Below are positions 1 to 6,263 of a DNA stretch of 34,751 nt, piece by piece. Under the pieces are notes generated by a model. That model was not told the origin of the DNA, made no database searches, and was given only the letters and a program-made list of their open reading frames with translations. Positions within the stretch are counted from its first letter, which is position 1. Every line of letters starts with the position of its first letter. The position numbers were made by a program, and so were the translations under genes. Source of the DNA: an uncultured Rikenella sp. (GTDB lineage Bacteria > Bacteroidota > Bacteroidia > Bacteroidales > Rikenellaceae); contig NZ_CAJTUJ010000010.1 of assembly GCF_910579375.1 (NCBI RefSeq), positions 1 through 34,751 on the forward strand, given 5' to 3'.

Positions 1-44
1 GGGAAATCGTCAAACCTCGCTTGCGTGTTTTGACAAGATTTCCC
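1..44. repeat. Long hairpin repeat, copy 1 (GGAAATC family)
   Basis: GGGAAATC (1-8) pairs with GATTTCCC (37-44), and inside it GTCAAA (9-14) pairs with TTTGAC (29-34). A second copy of the same design is at 34538-34582, with a different inner stem that still pairs. Both copies are followed by a short GC-rich string containing GCGCGCG. The function is unknown. This copy may be cut by the window edge. Confidence 0.6.
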
Positions 45-290
45 AAGGCGCGCGAACAAATCGATTCTGCCGAAAACTCCGTCGCCCGCCCGCGTGAGAT
101 GGCATATTCTGCCGGTTGGCACTCGGCCAATCCGGCAAGAATTGCCGCGGGCGACGTTTAGGAGTAGACACGCCCATCTTTCGGGTGCCGCTCGGTACCG
201 GCGGAGCGAGAGCGGAGCCGCAGTGAGGCCGACACAGGACGGAAAATTGGGTGTGCTTTGGGCTGAAAGCGAGTAGCGACGCATCAGCGG
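45..290. other. Intergenic stretch with hairpins, no gene seen
   Basis: I find no convincing coding region here. The clearest structure is an interrupted inverted repeat at 106-142: ATTCT-GCCGG-TTGGC, a five-base loop, then GCCAA-CCGGC-AGAAT with two single-base bulges. The open frames look like chance products of GC-rich sequence. The stretch resembles the repeat-rich gap at 9414-9766 and the end of the window in character. Confidence 0.5.
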
Positions 291-291
291 C

Positions 292-308
292 GCGGTTCTA
301 CGAACTGC
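292..308. repeat. GCGGTTC hairpin beside tail cassette A
   Basis: GCGGTTC (292-298), a TAC loop and GAACTGC (302-308) form a short hairpin, followed by AAGATT. A near copy sits at 13088-13104 beside tail cassette C, followed by AAGAAT. In both places it lies about 70-80 bases beyond the stop codon of the cassette, so it may mark the outer boundary of the repeated unit. Confidence 0.5.
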
Positions 309-386
309 AAGATTCAACTCAAAATAGGGTAGAGGCTGCCAATTGTTAGGGTAGCTCCAGCCCCTTGCCCCGCGGGCCCGCGGCGT

Positions 387-569
387 TTATTCCGAGAGGC
401 AACGCAACTGAAAGCCGAAAGCGCGATTGTGCTCCCATGTAGGTTGAAACCTTGTCGTTAAGGAACGTAACCCGTTCCCATTTGTTTCGCCTGCCGAAGC
501 CGACCAACCGTATACTTCATCACAGATGCCACCCAACGAACCCGAAGTGTGGCGGCGGAAGCCCGGGGG
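387..569 (-). pseudogene. Orphan C-terminal tail of FISUMP-like surface protein (cassette A)
   Basis: Reading the minus strand to the TAA at 387-389 gives about 60 codons with no start codon. It begins near PPGFRRHTSGSLGG, passes through YGWSASAG and ends HNRAFGFQLRCLSE. This is the layout of the end of Fib_succ_major (FISUMP) domains: a P-G-[YF]-R turn, a serine/glycine patch, a W-S-S type core, an N-R-A/G-Y/F-G-F motif and a final R-C-x-x-E. Two further tails with the same end but different interiors are at 671-868 and 13175-13366. There is no promoter, signal peptide or N-terminal domain, so it cannot be an independent gene. It could be a gene remnant or a silent donor of variable sequence. 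The family call rests on motif recognition. Confidence 0.6.
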
Positions 570-590
570 TGTCGCACAATTCAGTGATCC

Positions 591-670
591 GCAAACTCAG
601 AATGGAAAAGTGGGCCCAAGCCCGGGTTCTAAGTCCCCAATCGGTTCCGTCGAAAGCTCTCCTGCCCCGT
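591..670. repeat. Shared 3' flank of tail cassettes (copy beside B)
   Basis: This is the non-coding segment downstream, in the minus direction, of cassette B. Bases 618-661 are identical over 44 nt to 13123-13166 beside cassette C. Weaker similarity (CCGCAA, GAAAAG) continues outward to about 588. It separates cassette B from cassette A, so the two form a head-to-tail pair with a spacing of about 300 bp. Confidence 0.75.
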
Positions 671-868
671 TTATTCCGAGAGGCAGCGCAATTGAAGAGC
701 GTAGGCACGACGATTCGCACCGCTGGGATAGAGGTTCTCTGTGTTGAAATCCAGATACATCCCGTTGTCGTTGTATGTTGTCGAAGACCAGTTGAAACCG
801 TGATAGCCCAAGCCCCCCAGCATCCCCGAGTGCGAATGGCGGTAGCCCGGGGCGGGGTGCGGGAGTGG
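671..868 (-). pseudogene. Orphan C-terminal tail of FISUMP-like surface protein (cassette B)
   Basis: The minus strand to TAA 671-673 encodes about 65 residues with the segments PAPGYRHSHSGMLGG, GYHGFNWSSTTYND and SGANRRAYALQLRCLSE. The F-N-W-S-S core and the R-A-Y-x-L-Q-L-R-C end fit the C-terminal half of a FISUMP (Fib_succ_major) domain, normally found on secreted Bacteroidota and Fibrobacter proteins. The frame runs upstream only to a TAG beside the T-run of the ribosomal-protein terminator. No start codon, leader or N-terminal domain can belong to it. It shares its last eight residues with cassette C and its last six with A, while the middle has diverged strongly. It is not expressible alone; remnant or recombination donor are the two readings. 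Confidence 0.65.
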
Positions 869-909
869 GCCGCATATCGGTGAAAGACATTGGACGCAGA
901 TGATCTAAA

Positions 910-957
910 AAAGCGGTGCCGGTTCCGAAATTTGAATTTCGGAACCGGCACCGCTTT
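910..957 (-). terminator. Intrinsic terminator of the rpmB-rpmG-DUF4295 operon
   Basis: A perfect 22-bp inverted repeat (910-931 with 936-957) has a 4-base loop. On the minus strand it is followed by a T-run (A-run at 907-912 on the plus strand). It lies about 135 bases past the DUF4295 stop. A second, weaker hairpin (TTTACGCCGT 955-964 with ACGGCGTAAA 979-988) lies just upstream of it in the transcript and overlaps its base by three nucleotides. Confidence 0.9.
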
Positions 958-1092
958 ACGCCGTTCTAAACCCCTCTGACGGCGTAAACGACGTCTCGTA
1001 AATGGTTTCTTTTCTTTACATCGCATTCTCTCTCCTCGACGATCGAGATAAGGAGATGCAAAAATGCGGAAAAGGAGGAGAAAATATCTGGA

Positions 1093-1251
1093 CTACTTCT
1101 TTGCGAAGAAATCTTTCACCTCTTCGTTCGGAACGATCTCGGTTTTGAACGTATAAGCCCCGGTCTTTTCCGACTTCACCATTTTGATGCATTTGGTTAC
1201 GTTCTTGCCGTTTGCGGCGGTTTTGAGCGTAGCGACTACTTTCTTTGCCAT
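1093..1251 (-). CDS. DUF4295 family small basic protein
   Basis: This 52-residue basic protein starts MAKKVVATLKTAANGKNVTK and ends KDFFAKK. It matches the short lysine-rich DUF4295 proteins that Bacteroidota encode directly behind ribosomal proteins L28 and L33, so a role near the ribosome is inferred from context only. Its ATG at 1251 is five bases after the rpmG stop, making it the last gene of a three-gene operon ending in the terminator at 910-957. In Bacteroides the next gene is usually ftsY, which is absent here; repeats and orphan tails take its place. There are no cysteine clusters or membrane segments. Confidence 0.85.
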   Translation of the reverse strand: MAKKVVATLKTAANGKNVTKCIKMVKSEKTGAYTFKTEIVPNEEVKDFFAKK

Positions 1252-1256
1252 GACGA

Positions 1257-1439
1257 TTATTTAATTTCGCGGTGAACGGTCACACGTTTCAGAATCGGAT
1301 TGTATTTCTTGCGTTCCATCCGATCCGGCGTATTTTTCTTATTCTTGGTGGTGATGTAACGGGACATACCCGGCATCCCGCTCTCCTTGTGCTCGGTGCA
1401 CTCCAGGATCACCTGTACGCGGTTTCCTTTTTTAGCCAT
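1257..1439 (-). CDS. rpmG: 50S ribosomal protein L33 (bL33)
   Basis: This 60-residue protein begins MAKKGNRVQVILECTEHKES and contains the bL33 signatures RYITTKNKKNTPDRMERKKY and NPILKRVTVHREIK. It belongs to the large ribosomal subunit near the E site. It is the zinc-free type: the two CxxC pairs of the zinc-binding paralogue are missing and only one cysteine remains. The length is normal. It is the middle gene of the rpmB-rpmG-DUF4295 operon, 25 bases after rpmB and 5 before DUF4295. Confidence 0.97.
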   Translation of the reverse strand: MAKKGNRVQVILECTEHKESGMPGMSRYITTKNKKNTPDRMERKKYNPILKRVTVHREIK

Positions 1440-1464
1440 TTTTTTCGATCTCTCGGACTAACGG

Positions 1465-1698
1465 TTAGTAAATCTTCGGCAGCGCAGCAGCGTTTTTCAG
1501 TGCTTTGCTCAAGCCGTTCTTGTTGATGGTACGCATAGCAGCCGCCGAAATTTTCAGCGTCACCCAACGATTTTCCTCTTCGAGGAAGAACCGTTTGCTC
1601 TTCAGATTCGGGCTGAACGTGCGCTTGGTCTTCTTGTTCGAGTGCGACACGTTGTGTCCGCCCTGCGCCCCTTTCCCGGTGATTTGACAAACTTTCAT
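1465..1698 (-). CDS. rpmB: 50S ribosomal protein L28 (bL28)
   Basis: This 77-residue protein has the bL28 opening MKVCQITGKGAQGGHNVSHS, then KRTFSPNLKSKRF and a C-terminal helix ending ALPKIY. It is a structural protein of the large ribosomal subunit. It is the first gene of the rpmB-rpmG-DUF4295 operon, with a likely promoter in the 63-base gap behind the epimerase gene. Length and motifs are typical, and the start at 1698 is the only sensible ATG. Confidence 0.97.
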   Translation of the reverse strand: MKVCQITGKGAQGGHNVSHSNKKTKRTFSPNLKSKRFFLEEENRWVTLKISAAAMRTINKNGLSKALKNAAALPKIY

Positions 1699-1734
1699 TG
1701 CTTTTCAGGTCGGTTGAATGAATAAAACAGAGTG

Positions 1735-1766
1735 CAAATTTCGGTATTAAAATTCGAATTATCAAA
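1735..1766 (-). promoter_or_regulatory. Likely Bacteroidota-type promoter of rpmB
   Basis: On the minus strand a TTTG (1763-1766) is followed after 20 bases by GAAATTTG (1735-1742). This fits the -33/-7 spacing of Bacteroidota primary sigma factor promoters (TTTG, 19-21 bases, TAnnTTTG), although the TA of the -7 box is missing. It lies 37 bases before the rpmB start, and the -33 part overlaps the stop codon of the epimerase gene. Confidence 0.4.
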
Positions 1767-2778
1767 TTTTTTCGGTCGCGAGGGCGATTTGGGGCCAGAG
1801 TTCCGACAGTTCGGTGTAGCGGAACGGAACGGCGCTCAGGATGGCGGAGCCGTCGACAGGGGTGTGGGGGGCGATGACGGCGCCCATGGAGGGAAAGAGC
1901 GGAACGCTCGTTTTCAGCAGCCAGCGGGGCACGCGAAGGGTGGGTTCGGAGCGGCCGACGGCCTGGGCGATGGCTCCTAAAAAACGCCGGAACGAGAGAT
2001 TTTCGGCTGACAGGATGTATCGTTTTCCCCAGGATTCGGGATTTTCGGCCAGCAAAATCATGGCGCGTGCCACGTCGGTGGCGGCGACGAAAGCGGTTTC
2101 GCCGTCGAGCCAGAACCGGTTGGCCCCTTTGCGGGCTGCCCGAAAAAGACCGTTCAGCCAAAAGCCGGTTTCCGGGGCCTGGAGGCCGACGATGACGGCC
2201 GGATTGACGATCACGACGGGCAGTCCGTGTGCCGCGGCGCGCCAGACTTCGTTCTCGGAGAGGAATTTGCTCCGGGCGTAGGGCGATGCGCCGGCGAGGT
2301 TCTCCATGATCGCCCTCTCGTCGATCCGGCCCGAGGGCCCGGCGGCGTGTCCCAGCGCGGCGATGGAGCTGACGTGGACGAACAGCGGACGGGGGGTGTC
2401 CGATGGCATTTCGAGGGCGGCGGTGGCGAGGTTGTGAGTGATTTCGACGTTCCGGCTCACTAATTGTTCGCCGTTGTGGGCCGAGCCTACGGCGACTTGG
2501 GCCGCGCAGTGGAAGATCGTGTCGGGGCGGCAATCGGCCAGGGTTTGCCGACAGTCATCGATATATTCCAGCGCGGCGACCGATTTCCGGTATGGCTCTC
2601 TGTCGAGTTTTTCGTGCCGGAGGAGCCATTCGAGGCGGTTCCACGAGGTTTCGGAGTGCGCGACGGCTGTGATTTCGCAGCGTTCCGCTGGGTCGACCGA
2701 CCGGTTGCGGCGCAGCAGTTCGGCGATCAGGTGACTGCCCACCAGTCCGGTGGCTCCGGTGACGAGGAGGTTTTTCAT
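1762..2778 (-). CDS. NAD(P)-dependent epimerase/dehydratase family protein
   Basis: This extended short-chain dehydrogenase has about 338 residues. The N-terminal Rossmann motif TGATGLVG (residues 7-14) binds NAD(P). The active site has serines at about 137-138 (VHVSSIAALG) and the Y-x-x-x-K pair in SPYARSKF (Tyr167, Lys171). It likely acts on a nucleotide sugar or a small ketone/alcohol in the cytoplasm; the substrate cannot be read from the sequence. I chose the ATG at 2778, five bases after the dprA stop. An in-frame start at 2802 would overlap dprA and adds eight unlikely residues before the Rossmann strand. It is co-transcribed with dprA, and the pairing gives no clear functional link. 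Confidence 0.88.
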   Translation of the reverse strand: MKNLLVTGATGLVGSHLIAELLRRNRSVDPAERCEITAVAHSETSWNRLEWLLRHEKLDREPYRKSVAALEYIDDCRQTLADCRPDTIFHCAAQVAVGSAHNGEQLVSRNVEITHNLATAALEMPSDTPRPLFVHVSSIAALGHAAGPSGRIDERAIMENLAGASPYARSKFLSENEVWRAAAHGLPVVIVNPAVIVGLQAPETGFWLNGLFRAARKGANRFWLDGETAFVAATDVARAMILLAENPESWGKRYILSAENLSFRRFLGAIAQAVGRSEPTLRVPRWLLKTSVPLFPSMGAVIAPHTPVDGSAILSAVPFRYTELSELWPQIALATEKI

Positions 2779-2783
2779 GGCGG

Positions 2784-3875
2784 TCAGATTTTGTAGTAGC
2801 ATTTATAGGGGTCGACGGCTACGAGGCCTTTGGCGCGGAGCTGGCCCACGAGGCTCGATGCCTCCCACAGGGGTACCTGCCACAGGTCGGCCAGGGTCTC
2901 GGCATCTAACCGCTGTCGTTCGGGAAAGGCTTCGTAGGCCATCCGCTGCCGCTCGGTGAGCGCGGAAAGGGAGGGGGCTTCGGTCGTCGCCCGTGGCGGT
3001 TCGGCCGACCAGTTCAGGGTGTCCCACACGTCTTCGGCGCTCTGGTACAGGATGGCTTTGTTCGACCGGATGAGCATGTTCGTCCCTTCGCTGGCCGGTG
3101 CGTCGATGGGGCCGGGAAGGGCGAAAAGTTCTTTGTGGTAGCTGGATGCGATGTCGGCGGTGACTAACGAACCGCCGCGGGCGGCCGATTCGACGACGAT
3201 GGTGGCGGCGCTCAGCCCGGCGATGAGCCGGTTGCGGCTGAGGAAGTTGCCGCGGTCGATGACGGTGCCGGGCGGCATGTCGGAGACGATGGCGCCGCCG
3301 GATTCGAGGATCTGGCGGGCGAGGTAGTAGTGGCTCCGGGGTACGATGTCGTCTACCCAGCCGGCCATAATGGCGACGGTGCGGAGCCGGTATTTCAGGG
3401 CGGCGACGTGGGCGGCTTTGTCGATGCCGAAGGCCAGACCGCTGACGATGACGGTGTCGGAGCTCCGCAGGGAGAGGTCGCGAACGACGCGTTCCGTGGC
3501 GGCGGTGCCGCCGGGTGTGGCGTTCCGGGTGCCGACGACGGAGAGCCAGTGGCCGTTGTTGAAGTCGATGTCGCCGCGCACGTACAGCACGCAGGGGGCG
3601 TCGGGACATTCGGCGAAGGCGCGGGGAAAGGCGTCCATTTCGCTGGTCAGTACGCGGACGCCGGTGCGTTCGCAGAGGTCGAGCACGCTCCGGGCACGGG
3701 CTTCGCTGGCGTGAGAGGCGACGCGCTGGGCCAGACGCAGGGGCAGACCGGCGCTCATCAGCTGCTCGATGTCGGCTTCCATAACGGCGGCGGCGCTCCC
3801 GAAGGTGTCGAGCAACTTCCGCATGTGGCGGCTCCCGATGCCTTCGACCAACGACAAGGCTATACTCTGTTTCAT
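2784..3875 (-). CDS. dprA: DNA-processing protein DprA
   Basis: This 363-residue DprA/Smf protein loads RecA onto single-stranded DNA taken up in natural transformation. It has an N-terminal helix-hairpin-helix-like region (residues 1-65). The Rossmann core carries VVGTRNATPGG (114-123), VSGLAFGIDKAAH (144-156), SRNRLIAGLS (213-222) and ESAARGGSLVTA (229-240). A C-terminal winged-helix domain (about 300-363) ends in YKCYYKI. It is full length. It is the first gene of a dprA-epimerase operon, with a -7 box only four bases before its ATG. The product fits the cytoplasmic part of a competence pathway; no other com genes are in the window. Confidence 0.96.
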   Translation of the reverse strand: MKQSIALSLVEGIGSRHMRKLLDTFGSAAAVMEADIEQLMSAGLPLRLAQRVASHASEARARSVLDLCERTGVRVLTSEMDAFPRAFAECPDAPCVLYVRGDIDFNNGHWLSVVGTRNATPGGTAATERVVRDLSLRSSDTVIVSGLAFGIDKAAHVAALKYRLRTVAIMAGWVDDIVPRSHYYLARQILESGGAIVSDMPPGTVIDRGNFLSRNRLIAGLSAATIVVESAARGGSLVTADIASSYHKELFALPGPIDAPASEGTNMLIRSNKAILYQSAEDVWDTLNWSAEPPRATTEAPSLSALTERQRMAYEAFPERQRLDAETLADLWQVPLWEASSLVGQLRAKGLVAVDPYKCYYKI

Positions 3876-3879
3876 CTCG

Positions 3880-3887
3880 TAAAGATA
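3880..3887 (-). promoter_or_regulatory. -7 promoter box of dprA (TATCTTTA)
   Basis: On the minus strand TATCTTTA, one mismatch from TAnnTTTG, ends four bases before the dprA ATG. If used, the transcript would have almost no leader. No clear -33 TTTG is visible at the expected distance. Confidence 0.5.
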
Positions 3888-3978
3888 ACGATATTTCTGC
3901 CTGTCGTTCTTTGAGCCGGATAGAACCGTACCTTTTCTTCATAAAAGTTTACCTTAAGGTTTCCTCCTTGCGCCTCGG

Positions 3979-3999
3979 CCATTCAAGTAAACTTGATGG
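3979..3999. repeat. Hairpin in the dprA upstream gap
   Basis: CCATTCAAGT, AA and ACTTGATGG form an inverted repeat with one bulged T, in the 225-base gap between the divergent genes dprA and the hemerythrin-like gene. No T-run follows on either strand. Confidence 0.4.
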
Positions 4000-4025
4000 C
4001 AACTCGGCTGCTGCGTCGGTTTTGA

Positions 4026-4054
4026 TGCCGCTTTTTCCAAAAAGTGGCAGTTCC
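4026..4054 (+). repeat. 29-base hairpin repeat, forward copy
   Basis: TGCCGCTTTTT, CC and AAAAAGTGGCA form a stem with one G-T mismatch, followed by GTTCC. Almost the same 29 bases occur on the minus strand at 9465-9493, about 5.4 kb away, after a different gene. It is a dispersed intergenic repeat. Confidence 0.6.
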
Positions 4055-4088
4055 GTCCTGTACCAAAAAGCGTCAGGGGAAAAATCGT

Positions 4089-4096
4089 TATCTTTA
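4089..4096 (+). promoter_or_regulatory. -7 promoter box of the hemerythrin-like gene (TATCTTTA)
   Basis: TATCTTTA lies four bases before the ATG at 4101 and is the same octamer that precedes dprA on the other strand. This supports the 4101 start over the in-frame ATG at 4044, which would lie upstream of the promoter box and in the hairpin repeat. Confidence 0.5.
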
Positions 4097-4100
4097 CGAC

Positions 4101-4802
4101 ATGGCACTATTGACAAGCGACACCCCGTTGAGTTCGGCACTGGAGCAGCATCCCAGTCTGATCCCCCTCGTGAACCGGTTCGGCATTCGGCTCGGGTTGG
4201 GCGATCGGACCCTCGCCGCCGTGTGCGACGAACATCGGCTCGATCCGGAATTCATGCTTCTGCTCATGAATACCTACCTGTTCGACGAGTATTTTCCCGA
4301 ACAGCGTCTCAAATCGTTTCATGTCAGCCGAATCGTCGATTACCTGAGCAAAACCAACGCCTATTATCTGCACTACCAGCTGCCTAACATCGAGCGGCAC
4401 CTCGCCCGGCTGATCGCCGGCGGCGGCGAAAACAGCCAGCTCGCTTTGCTCGGGCGGTTTTTCGAGCGGTTCAAGGAGAGTTTGATCGCCGCCATCGACT
4501 ACGATGCCGAGGTCTGGTTCCCGTATTGTGCCGCTTTGAGCGCAGGGACGGTGCCGCAGGGGAGTGTGCCGAGGCCGTGCCCGGCGCCTCAGACCGCTGC
4601 GGACGAAGAGGAGGATCCGACCGTCGGGCTGCTGCGCGACCTGCGCAGCATCATGGTGCGCCACCTGAGCGGCGAATACGATGACAATCTGGCCTATGCC
4701 GTCATCTTTGCCATCGGGAGCATCGAACGCGACATCCGCCAGCACAACCGCATCCGCGACCGCATACTCACCCCTTTGATCGATGCCTTATGCTGCGCGT
4801 AG
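4101..4802 (+). CDS. Hemerythrin-like / ScdA-type protein
   Basis: This is a mostly helical protein of 233 residues. The N-terminal part (about 15-45, SLIPLVNRFGIRLGLGDRTL) resembles the ScdA_N segment of iron-sulfur repair/NO-response proteins. The rest resembles a hemerythrin four-helix bundle: His91 and His100 in HYQLPNIERH, Glu137 in YDAEVWFPY (compare HxxxE...FP), His188, and His215 in DIRQHNRIRDRILTP. The usual ScdA cysteine pair is missing and not every iron ligand is certain, so iron binding is inference. The next gene, a LuxR-type regulator, overlaps its end by 13 bases, so the two are translated together. A role in sensing or repairing oxidative or nitrosative damage is plausible but not shown. 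Confidence 0.7.
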   Translation: MALLTSDTPLSSALEQHPSLIPLVNRFGIRLGLGDRTLAAVCDEHRLDPEFMLLLMNTYLFDEYFPEQRLKSFHVSRIVDYLSKTNAYYLHYQLPNIERHLARLIAGGGENSQLALLGRFFERFKESLIAAIDYDAEVWFPYCAALSAGTVPQGSVPRPCPAPQTAADEEEDPTVGLLRDLRSIMVRHLSGEYDDNLAYAVIFAIGSIERDIRQHNRIRDRILTPLIDALCCA

Positions 4803-5353
4803 CCGTTGTCTTGTCCGACCTGCTGCAACGCGCCGGGCTGGCGGCCCTGCTGGAGCGCTATTTCGCCCCGGTGGAGGTCGAATGTTTCGCCGCCGTGGAC
4901 GACGCTTTGCGCGAGGAGAGAGCCTTCGACCTCTATTTTACAGACAGTGCGGCGTTCGTGACCGAAGTCGATTTTTTTCTGACCCATCGGGCGCGCTGCG
5001 TGATTCTCGCGCCGCAGGAGAGCGGCGGTGGCGGCTGCGAGGCGCCGTATGTCGTATCGACCCGCGGCACGCTGGAGGAGGTGGTGGAGCAGATCGGGCG
5101 ACTCTGGCGAGACGACCGGTCGGAGGACGAGAAATCTTCGACCGACCTCTCCGGACGCGAGGTCGAGGTGCTGCGTCTGGTGGTCAGCGGAGCGATCAAC
5201 AAAGAGATTGCCGACCGGTTGCACATCAGCCTCAATACCGTCCTGACCCACCGCAAAAATATTACCGCCAAACTCGGCATCAAAACGGTTCCGGGACTGA
5301 CCCTCTATGCCTTGATGCACGGCTATATCTCGGCGGACGACATGCCGCTTTGA
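4790..5353 (+). CDS. LuxR-family response-regulator-like transcription factor
   Basis: This 187-residue protein has a C-terminal LuxR/FixJ helix-turn-helix at about 120-180: LSGREVEVLRLVVSGAINKE, then IADRLHISLNTVLTHRKNIT. The N-terminal part (1-90) has receiver-like alternation of strands and helices. It lacks a normal phosphoacceptor pattern, with no acidic pair after strand 1, so it may not be phosphorylated in the usual way. No histidine kinase is nearby. Its ATG (4790) lies inside the end of the hemerythrin-like gene, so coupled expression is likely. I infer that the upstream protein may modulate it. A strong shared terminator follows at 5368-5407. Confidence 0.85.
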   Translation: MLRVAVVLSDLLQRAGLAALLERYFAPVEVECFAAVDDALREERAFDLYFTDSAAFVTEVDFFLTHRARCVILAPQESGGGGCEAPYVVSTRGTLEEVVEQIGRLWRDDRSEDEKSSTDLSGREVEVLRLVVSGAINKEIADRLHISLNTVLTHRKNITAKLGIKTVPGLTLYALMHGYISADDMPL

Positions 5354-5367
5354 GGTGCGGAACGTAT

Positions 5368-5407
5368 AAAACGAGAGGCTCGACTGAATGGTCGAGCCTC
5401 TCGTTTT
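5368..5407. terminator. Bidirectional terminator between convergent genes
   Basis: A perfect 17-bp stem (5368-5384 with 5391-5407) has loop TGAATG. AAAA on one side and TTTT on the other let it end transcription from both the LuxR gene (plus) and the M15 peptidase gene (minus). Confidence 0.93.
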
Positions 5408-5426
5408 GCTATGGGACGAGGGCGGT

Positions 5427-5837
5427 TTACAGATGTAACACCTGCCTCCGGTTCGCCCCGCGGCGGTAGGAGATATGTACCCAACGGTAGTGGGCTTCGT
5501 CGATCAGTTGGTCGAATTCGATCGTTCCGGCCCGTTGCAGCTCTTCGATGCAGCGGAAAAACCGTTCGTTGGCCGCCGGAGCGCCCACGCTCAGGTCGGC
5601 CGCTTCGCCCCGCATGTGTTGCGACGTCGCGACACCGCCCACCGCTGCGTTCAGCTCCGGCGACCGGTAACCGCTATTGACCGTCACGGGAGCTCCCCAC
5701 GCGGCGCGGATCGGGTCGAGCAGCTCCTCGATCAGGGTTTGCAGTCGATCGGCCGCCTCGTTCGGCGGTCGGTTGTCGATTTTCCGGGCTGCCGCCGTCG
5801 CCGAACGGCACAACTCCTCTACCGTAAAATACTTCAT
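5427..5837 (-). CDS. M15 family peptidase (D-Ala-D-Ala carboxypeptidase-like)
   Basis: This 136-residue zinc peptidase domain has the family motifs in order: SGYRSPELNAAVGG (55-68), the S-x-H-x-x-G-x-A-x-D zinc motif SQHMRGEAADL (His74, Asp81) and the third ligand in WVHIS (His121). M15A enzymes cut peptidoglycan peptides and are common as small lysin-like proteins in Bacteroidota. No signal peptide is present, so export or use inside the cell is open; it could be of phage origin. It begins 12 bases after the extended end of the upstream secreted-protein gene and looks like the last gene of that operon. Confidence 0.9.
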   Translation of the reverse strand: MKYFTVEELCRSATAAARKIDNRPPNEAADRLQTLIEELLDPIRAAWGAPVTVNSGYRSPELNAAVGGVATSQHMRGEAADLSVGAPAANERFFRCIEELQRAGTIEFDQLIDEAHYRWVHISYRRGANRRQVLHL

Positions 5838-5849
5838 ACCTTTTTATAG

Positions 5850-6242
5850 TTAATCGTTGCGCCGTTTCCGGCCCGTGAAGCGGACGACCGGGGCGAGTCG
5901 TCCGTCGGCGGAGCGTTCGTACAGGATGTATGACTGTTCGCTTCACGGGCCCTCGTCTGCGTGCAGAAACCATTTGTCGGAGTACCGGAAACGGAGCCGA
6001 TTCTCGCCATCGAGCGTTATCTCCTGCGGGCGGAGGTTCTGGATCAGGTCGATCGCCTCGTCGAACGAAGCCGGAAGAACGACCGGTCTCGACAGGGTGT
6101 CGGCTGCGCGGAGCGTTTGTCGCAGGGTCTCTACCGCGACGGCCGGAGAGGAGGGGAGGGTTCGGCGCGTCAGGGGGGTGTGGCCGGCGCTCGGGAGGAG
6201 GGGGAGGGCCAGGAGGAACAGGCGCAAAATAGCGGATCTCAT
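5850..6242 (-). pseudogene. Secreted protein interrupted by an in-frame TGA
   Basis: The frame starts MRSAILRLFLLALPLLPSAG, a clear signal peptide, and encodes 99 residues to a TGA at 5943-5945. Beyond this stop the same frame continues for 30 codons, with protein-like sequence YILYERSADGRLAPVVRF, to a TAA at 5850-5852, 12 bases before the M15 gene. Without the TGA the product would be about 130 residues, and operon spacing would be normal. I do not recognise the family; the mature part has a helix (SFDEAIDLIQNL) then strand-like segments. The TGA lies in one arm of a 13-base inverted repeat (5870-5882 and 5939-5951). Nonsense mutation, sequencing error or recoding are possible; a natural end at 99 residues is also possible. 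Confidence 0.55.
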
Positions 6243-6263
6243 CGGAATTCGACAAATAAAGGG

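Noticed and set aside
287..890. Diversity-generating retroelement
   Set aside because: No reverse transcriptase, accessory gene or template repeat is visible, and cassette differences are not limited to adenine positions, so the term is not supported although the fold type is suggestive.
287..890. Integron cassette array
   Set aside because: No IntI-type integrase is present and the borders lack recognisable attC structure; the Xer gene in the window is of the housekeeping type.
452..1026. Open frames over the tail cassettes on both strands (up to 168 codons)
   Set aside because: They are out of frame with the FISUMP-like motifs, carry no recognisable domain and cross the terminator; they are products of GC-rich sequence.
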